From positions 44,722,706 through 44,786,705 of the forward strand of contig CM036620.1 of the NCBI GenBank assembly GCA_020746105.1: a DNA stretch of 64,000 nucleotides. Reading direction: 5' to 3'. This DNA is from Trogon surrucura (Eukaryota > Chordata > Aves > Trogoniformes > Trogonidae). The notes beneath the pieces are model-generated. The model was not told the origin of the DNA, did not search any database, and saw only the letters and a program-made list of their open reading frames with translations. Of this stretch, positions 25,901 to 38,990 are shown in pieces. Positions within the stretch are counted from its first letter, which is position 1. Each line of letters begins with the position of its first letter. Both the position numbers and the translations under genes were made by a program.

Positions 25901-27775
25901 CTTTTGGTTTTTTTCAAAAGTGACAGAATTTGCTTTTTGGTGACCAACCAGTCTGTTATCCTGGTCATGGCTTTTCAGGTCATACGATGTTCCAAAGTCT
26001 GGCCATAGTAATGTTCCCATGTGAAACTTTTAGACAAAAGCCACGGAGCTGAGGAATCTGCTGACTGAAGGGGTTTTTGTCTGTTCTACTAAGTTGATTT
26101 TATCATTGTCTTTTTTTCCCTGCTGGTGAAGAAAGTAGAAGTAAAACACAGGTACAAGAGAACAGGTATTGACCTACCTCAATGTTTTTTCATGAAAATA
26201 ATACCTAATCTTAATTTATTCTTTGAATCAGCAAGTAGCTATCAACATACATGAATATAATTTATTTTCCTGTAATCACGGAGTAAAGCAAGAATAGAAA
26301 GTAGATGCTTTGGTCCTGGTCTTGGCGAGCTAAGCGACACTGCTTCCCTTGATCTTTATCATTTTATGAATAAGTCTGCACAGTGTCACACCAAACACTT
26401 TCTATATTCAGAAATGATAAATGGCTTCTGCTTGAATTAGCATTACAACAGAGTGACACCCATCACCATCACAAACACTTCTCAAAGCTAGAAGTCAATG
26501 TGCGCTTTATTGGACGGGTCAAAATCACGACAGTAATGAGCAGATGAGTTACAGATCTTGCTATTTCAAGAAAAAGGTAATTTATTTGTTTTTTCAAAGA
26601 AAAGGAAAGGAATACAGCACCTTAAGAATTTTAACCCACCTCAAGAACTGTGCCACATGTCAAAGAAGTAAACGTAAGAAAGGGAAAGGAGACAATGTAT
26701 CTATAATCAGGTACACAGAACTGCAAAATAAAATAGAGATGAAGCAGCACTGGAAAAGCCCAAATGTAATGGAACTTAGAGAATTATGTATGTGGAGACT
26801 AACATCTGAAAAGTTAACAGTTTCATCTTTAAACGTACTTGATCTCAGCCGATTTCCCAACAGCAGACATCTGTGATATATTTTTTCTATAAGTGGGAGG
26901 CTTAGGCAGAAGTCATTTCAAGAGTCCTAGAACCACCCTCCACCTACACTACTTTTGCCAGTGGTTACTAGCTTCTCAGCAAGAGTAGCTTCATTACTAT
27001 CCTAAGTACGATTTCAGCATGGAAACTTGCCATGTTTAATACTCTATCATTGTTTTACGCTTTAGTAAGTTAAAACGTACTGAATGTGTTGTATAATATC
27101 GTGGGTAATGCCTAGTGGTTTGCAGAAGCAGGCTTGACACATTCAACCTTTTCTGTTTTTCCTGCAAAAAACTGCCAACTTAGAAGCCACATTACAAACA
27201 TCTCCATGGGCTAATCAGATGAATTTTCTGTGACCTACTGATCCCTAACTTCTGGAATATGCCACTGTTAGGACACATTGGAAGCTAAAGATAACTTTCT
27301 TTAACCTCAGGGTGCTGAAAATTTTTATTAATTTTGATAGATGGCCAAAGTGATAGTATGACTTTCAGAAGAAGAGAATGAAGAGGTTGTTTAAAGGTAT
27401 TTTTTGTTTCTTCAGTCTCCAGGTTTAGTGGAATGCAGAATACAGCTGCCTTTGTGACAGTACAGAGTAAATATTTTCAAGTGCATGAGTAGAGACACAA
27501 AGTAAAAATTAAATATATGCTTCTCAACTTGTCAGTATATTTCAAGTTATATGCTCATACTGTAACGAAATTTTGTCTACATATATGCAGCCAAAAAAAA
27601 AAAGCTTATTTGAATTAGCATAAGAAATGTTGATGATTTCCCACCTCAGAAAAAGCCAGATTCATACCATGACTCTCCACGACTTTCCACAATTCATGCT
27701 TTGATAACATGCTCTGTGGTTTTGAAAGACTAATCGCTGCCCAATACAGGTTGAAAGGAAGGGAAAGATTTTATT
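22922..27775. other. AT-rich unannotated sequence containing a hairpin candidate
   Basis: No coding gene is supported. The part at about 23560-23930 is rich in TAAT-type words and contains an imperfect hairpin (23705-23771). It looks more like conserved non-coding DNA than the surroundings. Nothing else was recognised. Confidence 0.45.
23705..23771. other. Imperfect 21-bp stem hairpin, possible structured RNA
   Basis: Arms: TTAC (23705-23708), ATGCTGT (23709-23715) and TTAGATTGAA (23718-23727) pair with TTCAATCTAA (23746-23755), ACAGCAT (23760-23766) and GTAA (23768-23771). Bulges are GG against ATTT and a single A. The loop is 18 nt. Size and shape are in the range of a microRNA precursor, but I recognise no known microRNA seed. 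It could equally be a chance inverted repeat in AT-rich DNA. Confidence 0.3.
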
Positions 27776-27914
27776 AGGTGTGTCGCAGGTTAGGGCTGGG
27801 CTGGCCACTAACAGAGACAGACGCTCTCTAACCCCTCTTCGCCCCCGAAAATGGGAAGAGGAAAGGGAATGAGGCAGAGAGACTTATGGGCTAGAGAAGA
27901 AAAACTAGAACAGC

Positions 27915-27920
27915 TTTAAT
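27915..27920 (-). terminator. Putative LTR polyadenylation signal ATTAAA
   Basis: ATTAAA on the minus strand, about 135 bp before the 3' end of the solo LTR. The position fits the R/U5 boundary region of an LTR. Confidence 0.4.
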
Positions 27921-28244
27921 GAAAATAATGGAAATAATGGTGAAAAGATAAAAGTAAAGAACTATATACAACTATAGATAGTATCCCGATATCAAACCCA
28001 ACTCCCTCCCCCGATAGCAATCCCCACTGATACTGCAGAGCAGGAGGCACTGGGGAAACCCCAGGCTCAGCAGTGGCAGGAGCTGGATACAGGGAGCTGG
28101 ATACGGGAACTCAGGATCCGAATCAAAGTCAGGAGGTCAGATGGAGTCCTCTCTGGACAACGTCCATTGCAGAAAAGGGCAAAAAAGGGCAAAAAGGCAA
28201 AAAGGCTGAAACTCTCATGATCACTCAATTTATACTAAATATGA

Positions 28245-28250
28245 CTTATA
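28245..28250 (-). promoter_or_regulatory. Putative LTR TATA box
   Basis: TATAAG on the minus strand inside the solo LTR, preceded by CCATTCCA. It lies about 330 bp upstream of the ATTAAA polyadenylation signal of the same LTR. Inferred from position and motif only. Confidence 0.4.
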
Positions 28251-28594
28251 TGGAATGGAATACTCTCGTTGGTCACCTGTCCTGTCTGTTACCCCCCCGG
28301 AGGTGCAACCATTTACTTCCTTGTGCCCCCTCTTACTACCCGGCACCCCCACCATGGCACACCAGAGCCAGCAGTGGCCTTGGGCACTATAGGAATAAGT
28401 ATAAGCAAGAGCCTTTCTGCATCCCAGTCCCAGGCAGTGACTGTAAACATCAGGTGTTATCACTGCCAGTAGCACACACTGTCTGCAAAAACATGCTGCT
28501 GACTTCAGAACATGCAGCCTTTTAGAAGACACCAAACTGGAAATTAAAAATCACTAAACAGGACTGGGTTTTTAGCTAAACCCAGGACAAGGTG

Positions 28595-31500
28595 ACAATT
28601 AAGGATTGTGTTATCCTGCTTTCTCTCAGATTTTAGAGCTTAGGACTGCGCATTTTTTTTCATATAAAACCAATCTACTCTGAAACGCAAGTACTTTGTA
28701 ATAGAAATTAAAAATTTCTCAGAAACAAGCAAAACAATTTGTTCTTCCTAAAGCAAAGTATCCCTGTTTCTTTTGGTATACTTTTGAACATGTACTGCAC
28801 AATTCAAAAAAAAAACAAACCAGCAAGTCAAAGGGAGGCAGTCCGGTTTCTGTGGGTTTTTTCTTCTGTGGTCTGATCATCAGTTTGCTCACACACATTT
28901 TGGAAATGTGATTCAATTTCCTTCTTTTCCAGCTCAGAAGGTATCTGAATAAATATCTACTCATTCCAGTTGAGTACTCTGGCTTCAGAGCTTGCTGGTG
29001 TCAGTTGCTCTTGACCTTCACCTGTTGCTTTTGTTCATGCTGCTGAGTGAATGTAGAGTGGCTGCAGATGAGTGCCCAAGCTACTGGCTTGACTTTGTGT
29101 CACTGAGTGTATGCAGCTCTTCCATAAAAAAATAAAAATAATCAAATAATGTAAATAAATAAGCAAAAACAAAGAAGCTCATCCCAAACCTACTATAAAA
29201 TTTCAGGCTAGGTGTGAGCAGCCACCAAAGCTGTAGCTGTCTGAAAGGTGAGGCAGTGTGATTTGTGCTAGTACTATATTATTGGTATACCAGGAGAATT
29301 TCATTGGTATTATCCAGTTATGTAGAAACACTAGATCTTGTAAGAACAGAACACCATGGAAAGAATAAGGAAAAGAATAGCTCTTTCAGACGCTGTTGTG
29401 TTACAATTTTCAAAGCTTCTAGATGATCAGGGACCTGAGATGCCAGTGATGTTCACTTCAGCTTGGATTTGGTCTAAATTTTAACAAATTTGACCCAACC
29501 TTTTTTAAAATTCTTCGTGGAATAAAACTGTGCAGATTGGGTTTTGTTTTGGTTTTTTTTCCCCAAAAAAATATTTTTGTGTGTTCTGCTATTTTTCAAT
29601 TTTCTAATGAGGTAGTCTGCAGTAGCCTTCATGTTCTAGCCTTCAAAAATATACAAGCTTAGTACACAAAGTTTGGGGAATTTTATTTCTTGTGGCCTAG
29701 AATCTTACTCCTCTCTGTGAAGTGAGTTGCCCTTGATGTCATAATATTGTTGGTACTCTCAAGAACAATGCTCTGTGACTGAGGAAAGGATCTTTTCCTT
29801 TATAAATGTATCATTTTGTTGTCATGAAATATCATTCCAGTTACAGACATTATAATAAAACTAGCATGCCTTTCTGCTACTGCCAGTCTTTCCCACAAAA
29901 GAACACATCAGTGTGATAGAAGGATGAAAGCAAATGTGATATGATAGGGTATGGGAACATGGATATATAATACCTGGCTTGTGATAGTTTTCATCTGTAG
30001 TTAGTCGATTCCTTTCTTTTCTAATTCAAGGATTTTACACTTGTATTTGCATGTAGCAAGTCAAAGACAAGGAGAGTGTAATAGTTTCTCTATATTAAAA
30101 CTCTATAGATGCTTTTTCCAGCCTTACATTAAGTTAAATAGTGTAAATCTTTCCACAAGATCATAGGATTTCTACTTCAGTGGCACTAGAAATAAATGCG
30201 ATCAAATGGTAAGAGTGCTTTGCCATCCATTTTTAAATTTGTGCCATTTTTGCCCAAGGCAGTATCATCACACTTGAAAGTTCAGTTCACATAATAGCTA
30301 TGTAGGTAGAAATATTTCAGAACAGTTCAATATAAGGCTTATGATAATATGCAGCTGCTTTTAAGAATCTTGTGTATTTTCCATAAATTCTCACCATATA
30401 TATATCCATATATATGTATGTATATTTATATATTCTCATACATTTCCAGTACTTCTGCTCTTACAGTGGCATGATGGCTGAAAAGACATTGTAACATTTA
30501 AAATTTAATGAAGAATTTGGGTTCACACAATGAAATCTTAAGAACTTATTTTACAGTAAAACATTGCTGAAATCATTCCTCCCAAGACAGTACTAGAATA
30601 AATTCCAGATATACTTTTAATGAAAGTAGTGTAAAAACAATTAGTAATTTATTATTATCCACTGGCTTTATGTTGAACATCCATGCTTCATGCAAAATTT
30701 TTTTTTTCTTGTCCTGTCATTAACTTTTCTTCCATTGTATCATACCTTCTTATTAACATAATACAGGGGGGTTGGAGTGGAAATAATATGTTTTAATTTT
30801 TACAAACACTACCGATAGTTTACGTGCTTATCTCACTTGTTTTGCCTAAGAGGCTGGTTAACATTATGAAAACAACAGGATCTCCTCATGGAAAATATTT
30901 GTCTCACTTGAATTTGTAAAGTCTACTTTAAGCTAAAAGTGAGAGTAGTTACTAGTTCCCTGTCCACTATTGAAATCCTCCTATTTGCAAATTATGTAAA
31001 CCAGCATGTGGTAATATCTAAACATGGAAATATTCTTCCTGCAGGGGTTATAAAGAAAAAGGAGTAGCATCCAGCCAAAATCATTTTAAGGAGTCAGTAA
31101 CAGGTCTAACATCTTAGTGTGATCTTTTGTAAAGTTATTACTTTATTAAAAGGCCAATACAACCACTTCAGCTGTTGAAAAAGAACTGTATTTTGCAGAG
31201 CTGAACAAGTAGGTCACTAAATTAAAAAACATTTCCAAGTCCTAATGTCATCTGATTTACACCTCGCCCATTTGTTTCTGTAAGAAAAACTATTCAGACC
31301 TGAGGTCAGCTCCAGTCTGAAAAGCAGTTTCTCTAATAGCAGCTGAGGTTCTCTAGTTCTATAAAGGCCAAGGACCTGCAAGGGTTCCCTGCCTGCCTGG
31401 CTGACCATCCACACTGTGTAGAGCTCCTGGCCCACACGTTGACAGAAAACAGTATGTGCAGCTATAGGTGTTCTGTCCACAAGTTGAAGGTGACTGCCTG

Positions 31501-34500
31501 GCCAGCCAGGGAAGATGCTCATGCATGCTAATTAAGTGTAGAAATCACATTGCCTTCTGCACTCTGACTAGCTGGCTTTTCTTTCACCATAAACAGAATA
31601 GGATTACCTGTGCACAAGAGAAGAAAAATCTAATTTGCTTATATGTGTTGTTTGTCCACTTTCCTGATTTTCTGGCAAAGCACTCTATGCCTTTTTTAGT
31701 TATTTGAGAAGAGGGACTGTGAAGTGCGCTGGGGTTTTTGGCAAGGAACAGGGAGAAGGAGGAGAATGAGTTGCTTGTAATCAGTATAGTATTACCGTAA
31801 AGAAGAGAGCAGCAGCAAGACAGGAGCTGGATGACTCAGTGTGAATAACTGAGAGAGCCCGTATATTATAGATTGATGTCAACTGTTTTGTGAAAATTGT
31901 AACACTTGACAATATTGAAATTCTGTCTTCATGGAAACTCATTTTTTATGAGGGAATAGACTATTTTCATGATTACTTTGGAAGTGATTGCTCTCCATTT
32001 GTGTTATAATTGCATGTAGTAGTTGTTTGTACTGCCAAGATGCCGCAATGTTCAAATTTACATGAATCTGCAAAGAAATCTGGAATCCTTCATTTGGTCT
32101 CCATTGGGAAGAAACCTTGACAGCACTGTATGCTGTACTTAATTATATAAAATCTGTGGGGTTTTTTTACTATTTACACTAGTTTTATGCTCTGACACTG
32201 TTTCTGTTTGAAAACTTTTAAATACTGAAGTATTGCCATAGACATTCAATGTAATTCTAAGCAAGTCATTTTTATCTCATAGGGACTTGGTCTTTCATCT
32301 GTTAAATGAGGATATTTCTCCTTGCTGCTTCTTGCCATTTGTCCTTCCTGTTTTTTGTATTCAGGTCTGGATTTTTAACTCTTTGTCTTAGGTACACCAA
32401 CTAGCTACAGAAAAGTGGAATACACGTAAAGTGGAGCCCTTTATATTGTTGGTATAGCTGGCTGTTAACATAGTGCAAATATATAGTAATTTGTAATTAT
32501 ATAAACATTTTTTCCACCCCTCAAAATAGATGTTTTTTCCTGAATTTAATTAAGCAGAGATGAGAAGCAAATAGTGGACATAATGTTCAGAATACTTCGG
32601 GTTTTTATTGCATCTGTGCCGATCTGAATCTCTGCATGTTCTTCTGTCTTTAAAAAAAAAAAAAAAATTGTTATTTTATGGTTCAGGTTAAAGTGCAGGA
32701 AAAATTTCATGACCATAATCATACTTGAAATACATTATCTATGCTTGGCTGAGCCAGGAAGATTTCTGCTATTGAAGAATCCAATTTCTTCATCCACCTT
32801 TCTCCAAAGATACCAAGGCCAGTATCTTTTTCATGTAGAATACTTTGTGTACTCACAGAGGTATGCAAGACTTATAACACCTCATAGGTTTCTGATAAAC
32901 ATTCAGATAACAATAAGCTTGATAAATTCATTTTATAATCTCATTAATCTGTGAAAATCTTTCCATTTCAGTTTGGAGAATGGCTGAGAATAGAACTGTG
33001 CTGCATTGCTTCAATATTGTTATCACGTTTGCTTGTTTTCTTGATGTGATTAAGTGTTAGTATCTGTGTGGTTTTATATTTTGTAGATTTCATGTTTTAA
33101 GAAACTAATATTTTGATCACTCTAGATTCTGAAAAGTCAGGATATTTTATCTTGTACATTCTTTCAGTTAATAAGAAAGAGTAGAAAGTTTTGTAGAAAT
33201 CCTTTCAGTGAACATTGTTTACCCATCTTTTTCACAAAATGAATCAAAAGACCGATAAATCACAACTTTATTTATTACACAGATCTTACTCATTTTCAGA
33301 GTTCTGTAAATCTGTGTGTTGAACATGTGCATCTGTAGCATATATTATGCCTGGAGCATGCTTCTGCTCCATCCCAAACCCTTTTCACATCTACATTGTA
33401 GAAATATTATCCTGTCACTGAGGCAAGAACTTTAAGCAAACTCATTAGCACACCAAGTTTACGCCTGCACCAACATTCGTCATCTGTTTGCAATGTAGGC
33501 GAGCCCAAGCCATCTGCACACTGTTACAAAGATGTCCCATCTACCCTGGCAGTGAGATCACAAAGCCAGCTCCAGACAGACAGGAAAGGGCACTGCTACA
33601 AGGGCAACATGGATTTATAATAATGGTGAGGACACAACTAACAGGCCTACACATAGCCTGTGTTCTGGCAATGCAGGACCTTAGCTGGGAAGCAGTGTGA
33701 AAACACTTGCAGGATTAGGGATTTTAGTCCTTAATTCGGCCCACCTGGCACAACGTGGTTTAGGCAGATAATGAGCCCTTCTGATTCCTCTATACACCAG
33801 ATTGTTTCCTTAGGTCTTTCCTCCCTCTCCAAGAACTAATGAGATATTTTTCCTTCCTCCTGCCTGGTCCTAGAACAACCCTAACTAGTTAGAAAAGCAA
33901 CCAACCATACAGAAGGTCCTGTCCAAATCTTACAGTGCTGGGATACAACGTCCTTGGTTTATACAATCTTCTGATTCATCTGTTAAATTCTTAGCAAGTC
34001 TCTAGTGAGCTTATGGAAGTTAAAATTTCCATTGACTAGTTGCATGTCCAAATTTGTGCAGTTCTGAAGGGGTCAATGACAAAAATTCACTGGCACGCCC
34101 CTCAAGATTTCAGTTGCCTACTTGAGAGAATGGTAGGTGCCTAGAAAACCTAGTTATATGTATTACTGCTTAATGATGATGTGAAACAATGCTGTTTACT
34201 TTGTGGGTTCTTGGGAAGGATCTTTAACAATGGGAAACTGCTAGCTGGGCAAAATGTTCTTTCCTCAGAACTCATTAAGAAAACGATAACTTAAAGTTTT
34301 GAACCAAAGAAGACCAGAGCTCAATCTTTGTTCAAATAAGGTAATGCCAAGTAGAATAATATATAGTTAGACCTCAAGACATGTTCTTTACCTCCAGGAT
34401 ATTAATCGCAAGTGATGAAGATCCAGCAATCATACATTTCCATTTACAGTATGTTCATCATTATGAATGTGTTAAAGAAAGTGAGCGAAGGCAAATACTT

Positions 34501-36788
34501 ACTAACTTTCATATGTAGTGCATGGCCAGACACTCTTGATTTGCCGTTCTGATTGATGTGTCTATCTCCATTCTTAAAATAGTTTTATACCTTGGGCCTT
34601 CCTTGGCAATCAACTCTCAGAAAAGTCTTGCATGTCAGCAGTAAGAGTCTAGTAGACACTATTTCTCTGAAATAATTACAATGTTATTTCAGGGTTTTAT
34701 GATATTCTGCAATGCATGAGTCATTCACTACCAAAAAAATGGTGAATTGTGTTGTTCACATTTAGATAATGATCTTTAACTTTCACCTAAAATGCAAAAG
34801 AAAAATTATAAAATCATTGGAAATATTAGTTGAAAATGTAAGAAGTGCATTTTAAGTATATTGCACAGCAGACAGTGATATTGAGAAAACAAATTAAATC
34901 GATGGGAACTCTTCACTGTTTAATTATTTTTCAACCCAAATTGAAATGGTTTCTTGTGTCACAGTTCTCAAAACCGACTAGTTCGGAGTACCTTGATTTT
35001 GATTCTTGAGACACAAGGTCTGGAATTGGAGAAAAGTTTAATCTTGTATCTCTTGAAAATCAATGCAAGCACTCTGATACAACCAAAAAGCAGTGGCACC
35101 CAAATTTTTCAGGCATTTGTCAATAAGTACATGCCTGTTCTATGTGGTTTAATGTAGCTTACCTGTACTTTAGTACAAAAATAGTATTTATATGTTGCTG
35201 TTGATGTTACCTTTGAGAGTAATTACATCTGGGGCATTCTAAATGCACATTTTTGCTGTTTTGTGCGCTACTTTTAAGAATGATTAAGAATGGTGTAAGT
35301 TTGATGCTAGACGCCACAGTCCTATATTCAAAGAGCTGACTAGAAAGATCCTGGGATATACTAGGCACAGACTGTAAGAAGTGTTTAAAGTTCATCTTAG
35401 GAAATGATTTGACTGAGACTTCCTTAATTTCCTGGGAAACAAGGATATATGAAGATTGTTTCTAGGTAGCTAAGGAAATAAGTCAGGTAGTTTATAAATT
35501 ATAGCAATAATACTGTTTTATTGACATGAATGATTTTCCAGTTTTGAGTATTTTAGCTAGGACTAGCTTCTGAGTTGAGATTATTGAACCACCCATGTAT
35601 TAGATTTTTTCAGATTAAGTGCTTGAATGTGACTTAAAGAGGAATTTTGCAGCACCCCACAGTTCTTGAGAGCAGTGCTTATATATAAATGGACACAATT
35701 TCCACTGGCACAAATACAGACATTTTCCGTATGCACAGCTGTAGCCACTGAGTGCAGGAAGAGCAAGGAAAACTGAACTGGGAAAGGTGACAACCAATGG
35801 CCACACTTCTTTTGATATAAGCCAAAGATGTTCAGTTATTTTGTGGAGAAAAGTAGGCTGAAAACATTCCTAGGATATGTGGCACTAGAAGGTAACTGAA
35901 ATTCTATGGTGTTCAGGGTTTATTGCCGTAGAACAGGTTACTGTAGGACTTCAGTACCACATGATCCCTTAGTAATTTTTTTATGTTATGTTTTATGTTA
36001 TATTGACATCCGTAGTGATATTAATTATTATAAGAGCCTTTTCTTGAATATGCCATGTATAAATTGTGCTGGGGAAAAGACCCTTAACAAAAAGTGTGGT
36101 AGGCTAAAAATAAGTGAGAGAAAGAAAAAAAAGCTATTTCAATTCAGGAGATCAATTAACACTGATTTGCATTGGAGTGCATTTGAAAGTACATGCAATA
36201 TTCACATGCCAAATGAATTCATTAAAGACCAGTGTGATTACAGTGAATGTCAAATGAATTAATAACAATGGGACCTTTAAGTGTTACCATTAATTTCACA
36301 GTGTGTTGCTGTTTTATACTTATGGGCTCTAAAGCTAAATGACACTCTACAGTTGCCCTAGTAGATTAATTGTGCATTAATAATCTATGGGTGGGCCAGC
36401 AATCTGGTGGGCACTTACATTTCATTGACACTTGGATGCTAAATATCATCTTCATTTCCAGTTTTCAGTCAGGAAAATCATTTTAGCTTTAAAATAGGCT
36501 TGCACCATTTCTTATATATTTGATTAATGTTCTTAAAGCAGTGTTAAATTTTTGTATTCCAGGTCCACATTCAAAAATACGCTTGATTAAAGAATTAGAC
36601 CCTTCTTATTTTTTTTTTATACCCCTCTATCTGGGAAGTATGCCAGTGATTTCTGCTTTCTAGTCTACATCATATTTTATTCAGTGCATTCATTGTGCTG
36701 CCTAGTGTTTAAAAAATTATCTCTGCAGCTCTGCAGTTTTCATTTTCCTTTCCTTTCTTTTGGCTTTTTTTTTGTTTTGCTTTTTTTG
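28595..36788. other. 8-kb AT-rich unannotated sequence
   Basis: No gene, RNA or mobile element could be supported. There is an AT-dinucleotide-rich patch near 30395-30435 and an A-run near 32652-32667. The largest open frame (35906-36262, 118 codons) has no domain and is rejected. Confidence 0.45.
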
Positions 36789-36902
36789 GTATGTGTCCTG
36801 GTTTGAGCTAAACAAAACCAATTCTGTTCAGTGATTTTTACTTCTCAGATAAGCATCTGTCAATGTTCAGTAGCCAGCCCAACCCTTACCCTCGACAGTA
36901 TG
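36789..36902 (+). mobile_element. 104-bp miniature LTR with GTATG target duplication
   Basis: The element is 36794-36897, flanked by GTATG at 36789-36793 and 36898-36902. It starts TGTCCTGGTTTGAGCTAAAC and ends AACCCTTACCCTCGACA. Its first 59 bases align to the start of the 809-bp solo LTR at 27781-28589 (read on the minus strand), including the shared TTTAGTGATTTTT-like block. Its last 45 bases align to that LTR's end, including GCCAGCCCA. The middle of about 700 bp is missing, with the join near 36852/36853. The promoter and poly(A) signal of the relative are therefore lost. A solo LTR that deleted its middle after insertion, or a miniature that inserted as such, would look the same. Confidence 0.8.
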
Positions 36903-38113
36903 GTATTCAGATTTGTTAACTTTAGGAGGCTACCATTGTTAGAAATTTGTGCTTTCATTCAGAGCTCAGAAAGTTCAGGCCAGTTTATTTACCAATATTT
37001 TTACATGCCCTGCCATTAGAGGAACAGAGCTCAACTTGAGAGGTGAAGAAGGCAAACCTTTTTTTTCCACATATTATTAAATAATAAATTGCATGGTTTT
37101 ATTCCCAAGTGTTGCACTTTTGGTAAAAATGCATACATACACATACATGAACTGTTAGCACAGATGAACTGATTTTTTTTTGTCATTATGCCTTTGCCTT
37201 TGTCATTATGCCTTTGCTGTTGCAAGCAAGTAGACCCCGAGAGCCATGTGGAGATCCATTGAAATTAAATGTTCAATAATGTAAGGCAATATTTGGAAAG
37301 AGAGACATGCAGAGCCAGAAAGTAAAACTTTGTTACATCCAGAAGTTCTGAGTATGAGCGTCTGACCAAAATTTTGTCATATGTTTCAACTTTGATCCCT
37401 TCTTCTAATGTAAGATATGATCCTTTGTTACAAACCTTGTGTATTTTAAAGTTTTAGATCATCATTCCTGCAATTAAACTAAATGCTATAGAATTTGAAT
37501 CTGGACAGAATTTGAAAAAATAGTTTTATAGACAAATGTTCTACATATATGACACATCTCTCTTTCTTAGAGATACAAATTTAAATATATAGCCAATCTG
37601 ATTGTCTTATGGGGAAGGGGAAGAATCTAAAACCAAGGCAATGTAACCTCAGTTATATTTTAGGGATTTGTTTGTTTGTTTGTTTGCTTTTTAAGCCAAC
37701 AGAAAGTTAATTCAAGTCAGACCTACTTAGGAATTGAATACATGAAAAATCATGTTGTTGGACATGACCCTTGCACAGACGTCTAAAAACTTTTTTGGAT
37801 ACTGTCATACAAATGCAATTTAATCAGTCAATAATTCAGCTTTAAAAATTAGGATGACACATTCCCACTTCATTTGTACATTTGTAAACAAGCTAGTCTG
37901 TGCTACAAGTGATTTAAACAAAACTGTAGTCAGTGTTATGGTAGTTTTCATGCAAATTTGTCATAATTCATCAAACTGCTAATAAGCGATACATGCAAGA
38001 TATTTATGATGTAAGTCATTAATAAAATTTACTGTTTATCTAAGTATTGCATTTCTTTCTAGCACAGTTGTGTAAGATGAGATGCAAGTTCGGGATATAT
38101 ACACATATTGTTT
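36903..38113. other. AT-rich unannotated sequence with small repeats
   Basis: Nothing gene-like. Contains a 20-bp tandem duplication at 37179-37218 and a short TTTG repeat at about 37667-37686. Confidence 0.5.
37179..37218. repeat. Tandem duplication, 2 x 20 bp
   Basis: The unit TTTGTCATTATGCCTTTGCC (37179-37198) is repeated at 37199-37218 with one difference in the last base. Its copies are nearly identical, which suggests recent slippage or a short duplication. Confidence 0.85.
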
Positions 38114-38461
38114 GAAGAGGAGGCTGAGGGGAGGCTTACCACTCTGCAATGACCAGAAAGGAGGTTGTTTTGAGGTGGGGGTCAGTCTCTTCTCCCAAGT
38201 AACAAGTAATGGGACAAGAGGAAGTGGCCTCAAGTTCCATCGGGACAGGTTTAGATCGGATATTAGGAAATGTATCTTCAATGAAAGGGTTGCCAAGCAG
38301 TGGAATGGGCTGCCCAGGGAAGTCACCATCCCTGGAGGTATTTAAAAGACCTGTAGATATGTCTCTTAGGGCCATGGTTTAGTGGTGGACTTGCCAGTGC
38401 TAGGCTATTGGTTGGACTTGATCTTAAATGTCTTTTCCAACCTTAAGAATTCTGCGATTCT
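38114..38461 (+). mobile_element. CR1 LINE 3'-end fragment
   Basis: The plus strand starts AAGAGGAGGCTGAGGGGAGG (the EKRRLRG region of ORF2), continues with GGAAGTGGCCTCAAGTTCC, AGCAGTGGAATGGGCTGCCC and CATCCCTGGAGGTATTT, and ends CTTTTCCAACCTTAAGAATT with a decayed octamer tail TCTGCGATTC. It is 5'-truncated and carries frame breaks. It ends about 150 bp before the provirus. Confidence 0.85.
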
Positions 38462-38611
38462 AGAAACACTGAGATATTCTAGTTATGTCTTAACTGAAGT
38501 TGATAAATGGCCCATCAATCACATATTTTGAATTTCACCATTAAACATTCTCTTCATGCCAAGCTTCCCATGACACTTACATACTAAAGAACAGATAGAA
38601 AATCACTTAAG

Positions 38612-38988
38612 TGTAGAGGAATTTCTTGTGGAGCAGAGGCGCGGCATAACTTTAAAAGTGTGGACAACCCAGCTTAGGCCTAAACAAAGGCTCTGTCCTT
38701 GAAGCTGCCTTGGAACACAGGGAGGAGGAGGTTTTATCTGTTTTGTGAAGAGCCTTGCCAGGAGGAGAAGAGGGGGGTGAGAACCGCTTGCATAGTGGAA
38801 TGGCACTACCCAATAAAACGCTGGCGCGTGTAAACCTGTAACTGACCAACTCTGTTAAGGGGCAGGCACGGGGACACTGCTGAACTGTATATATTGAGCT
38901 GTCCGGAGCAATAAAGGGAGGACGATCTGTAGCCATATCGGTGGGATTTGTCATTGTCTTGACCGGCTCTCCGACGGGACCCTCTTCA
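38612..38988 (+). repeat. Provirus 5' LTR
   Basis: 377 bp, starting TGTAGAGGAATTTC and ending GGACCCTCTTCA. A TATATATT at 38888-38895 and AATAAA at 38910-38915 lie close together. If transcription starts about 30 bp after the TATA box (near 38918), the poly(A) signal sits in U3 and R is very short, as in several betaretroviruses. A CCAAT word is at 38810-38814. It differs from the 3' LTR at four substitutions with no indel. Confidence 0.95.
38888..38895 (+). promoter_or_regulatory. 5' LTR TATA box
   Basis: TATATATT, 93 bp before the end of U5. This is the only strong TATA-like word in the LTR and probably drives the proviral transcript. The same sequence is at 43546-43553 in the 3' LTR. Confidence 0.6.
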
Positions 38989-38990
38989 TC

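Larger units (their letters stand above)
27776..28594 (-). mobile_element. Solo LTR, ERVL-like, with 5-bp target duplication
   Basis: The LTR proper is 27781-28589 (809 bp), flanked by AGGTG at 27776-27780 and 28590-28594. On the minus strand it starts TGTCCTGGGTTTAGC and ends CTAACCTGCGACA, so it has the TG...CA ends of an LTR. A minus-strand TATAAG lies at 28250-28245 and an ATTAAA at 27920-27915, implying a transcript start near 28220 and an R region of roughly 300 nt. There is a GGCAAAAA-type tandem repeat at 28171-28208. No internal retroviral genes flank it, so it is a recombined solo LTR. The 5-bp duplication fits class III (ERVL) or class I elements. The frames inside it are not genes. 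Confidence 0.88.

Noticed and set aside
28073..28525. 150-codon plus-strand frame
   Set aside because: It lies wholly inside the minus-strand solo LTR 27781-28589, antisense to it.
31217..31522. 101-codon minus-strand frame in less AT-rich sequence
   Set aside because: No domain, no splice-site context and no similarity that I recognise.
35906..36262. 118-codon plus-strand frame with several cysteines
   Set aside because: Cysteine spacing fits no known finger or toxin pattern, and the length is within chance for AT-rich DNA scanned in six frames over 64 kb.
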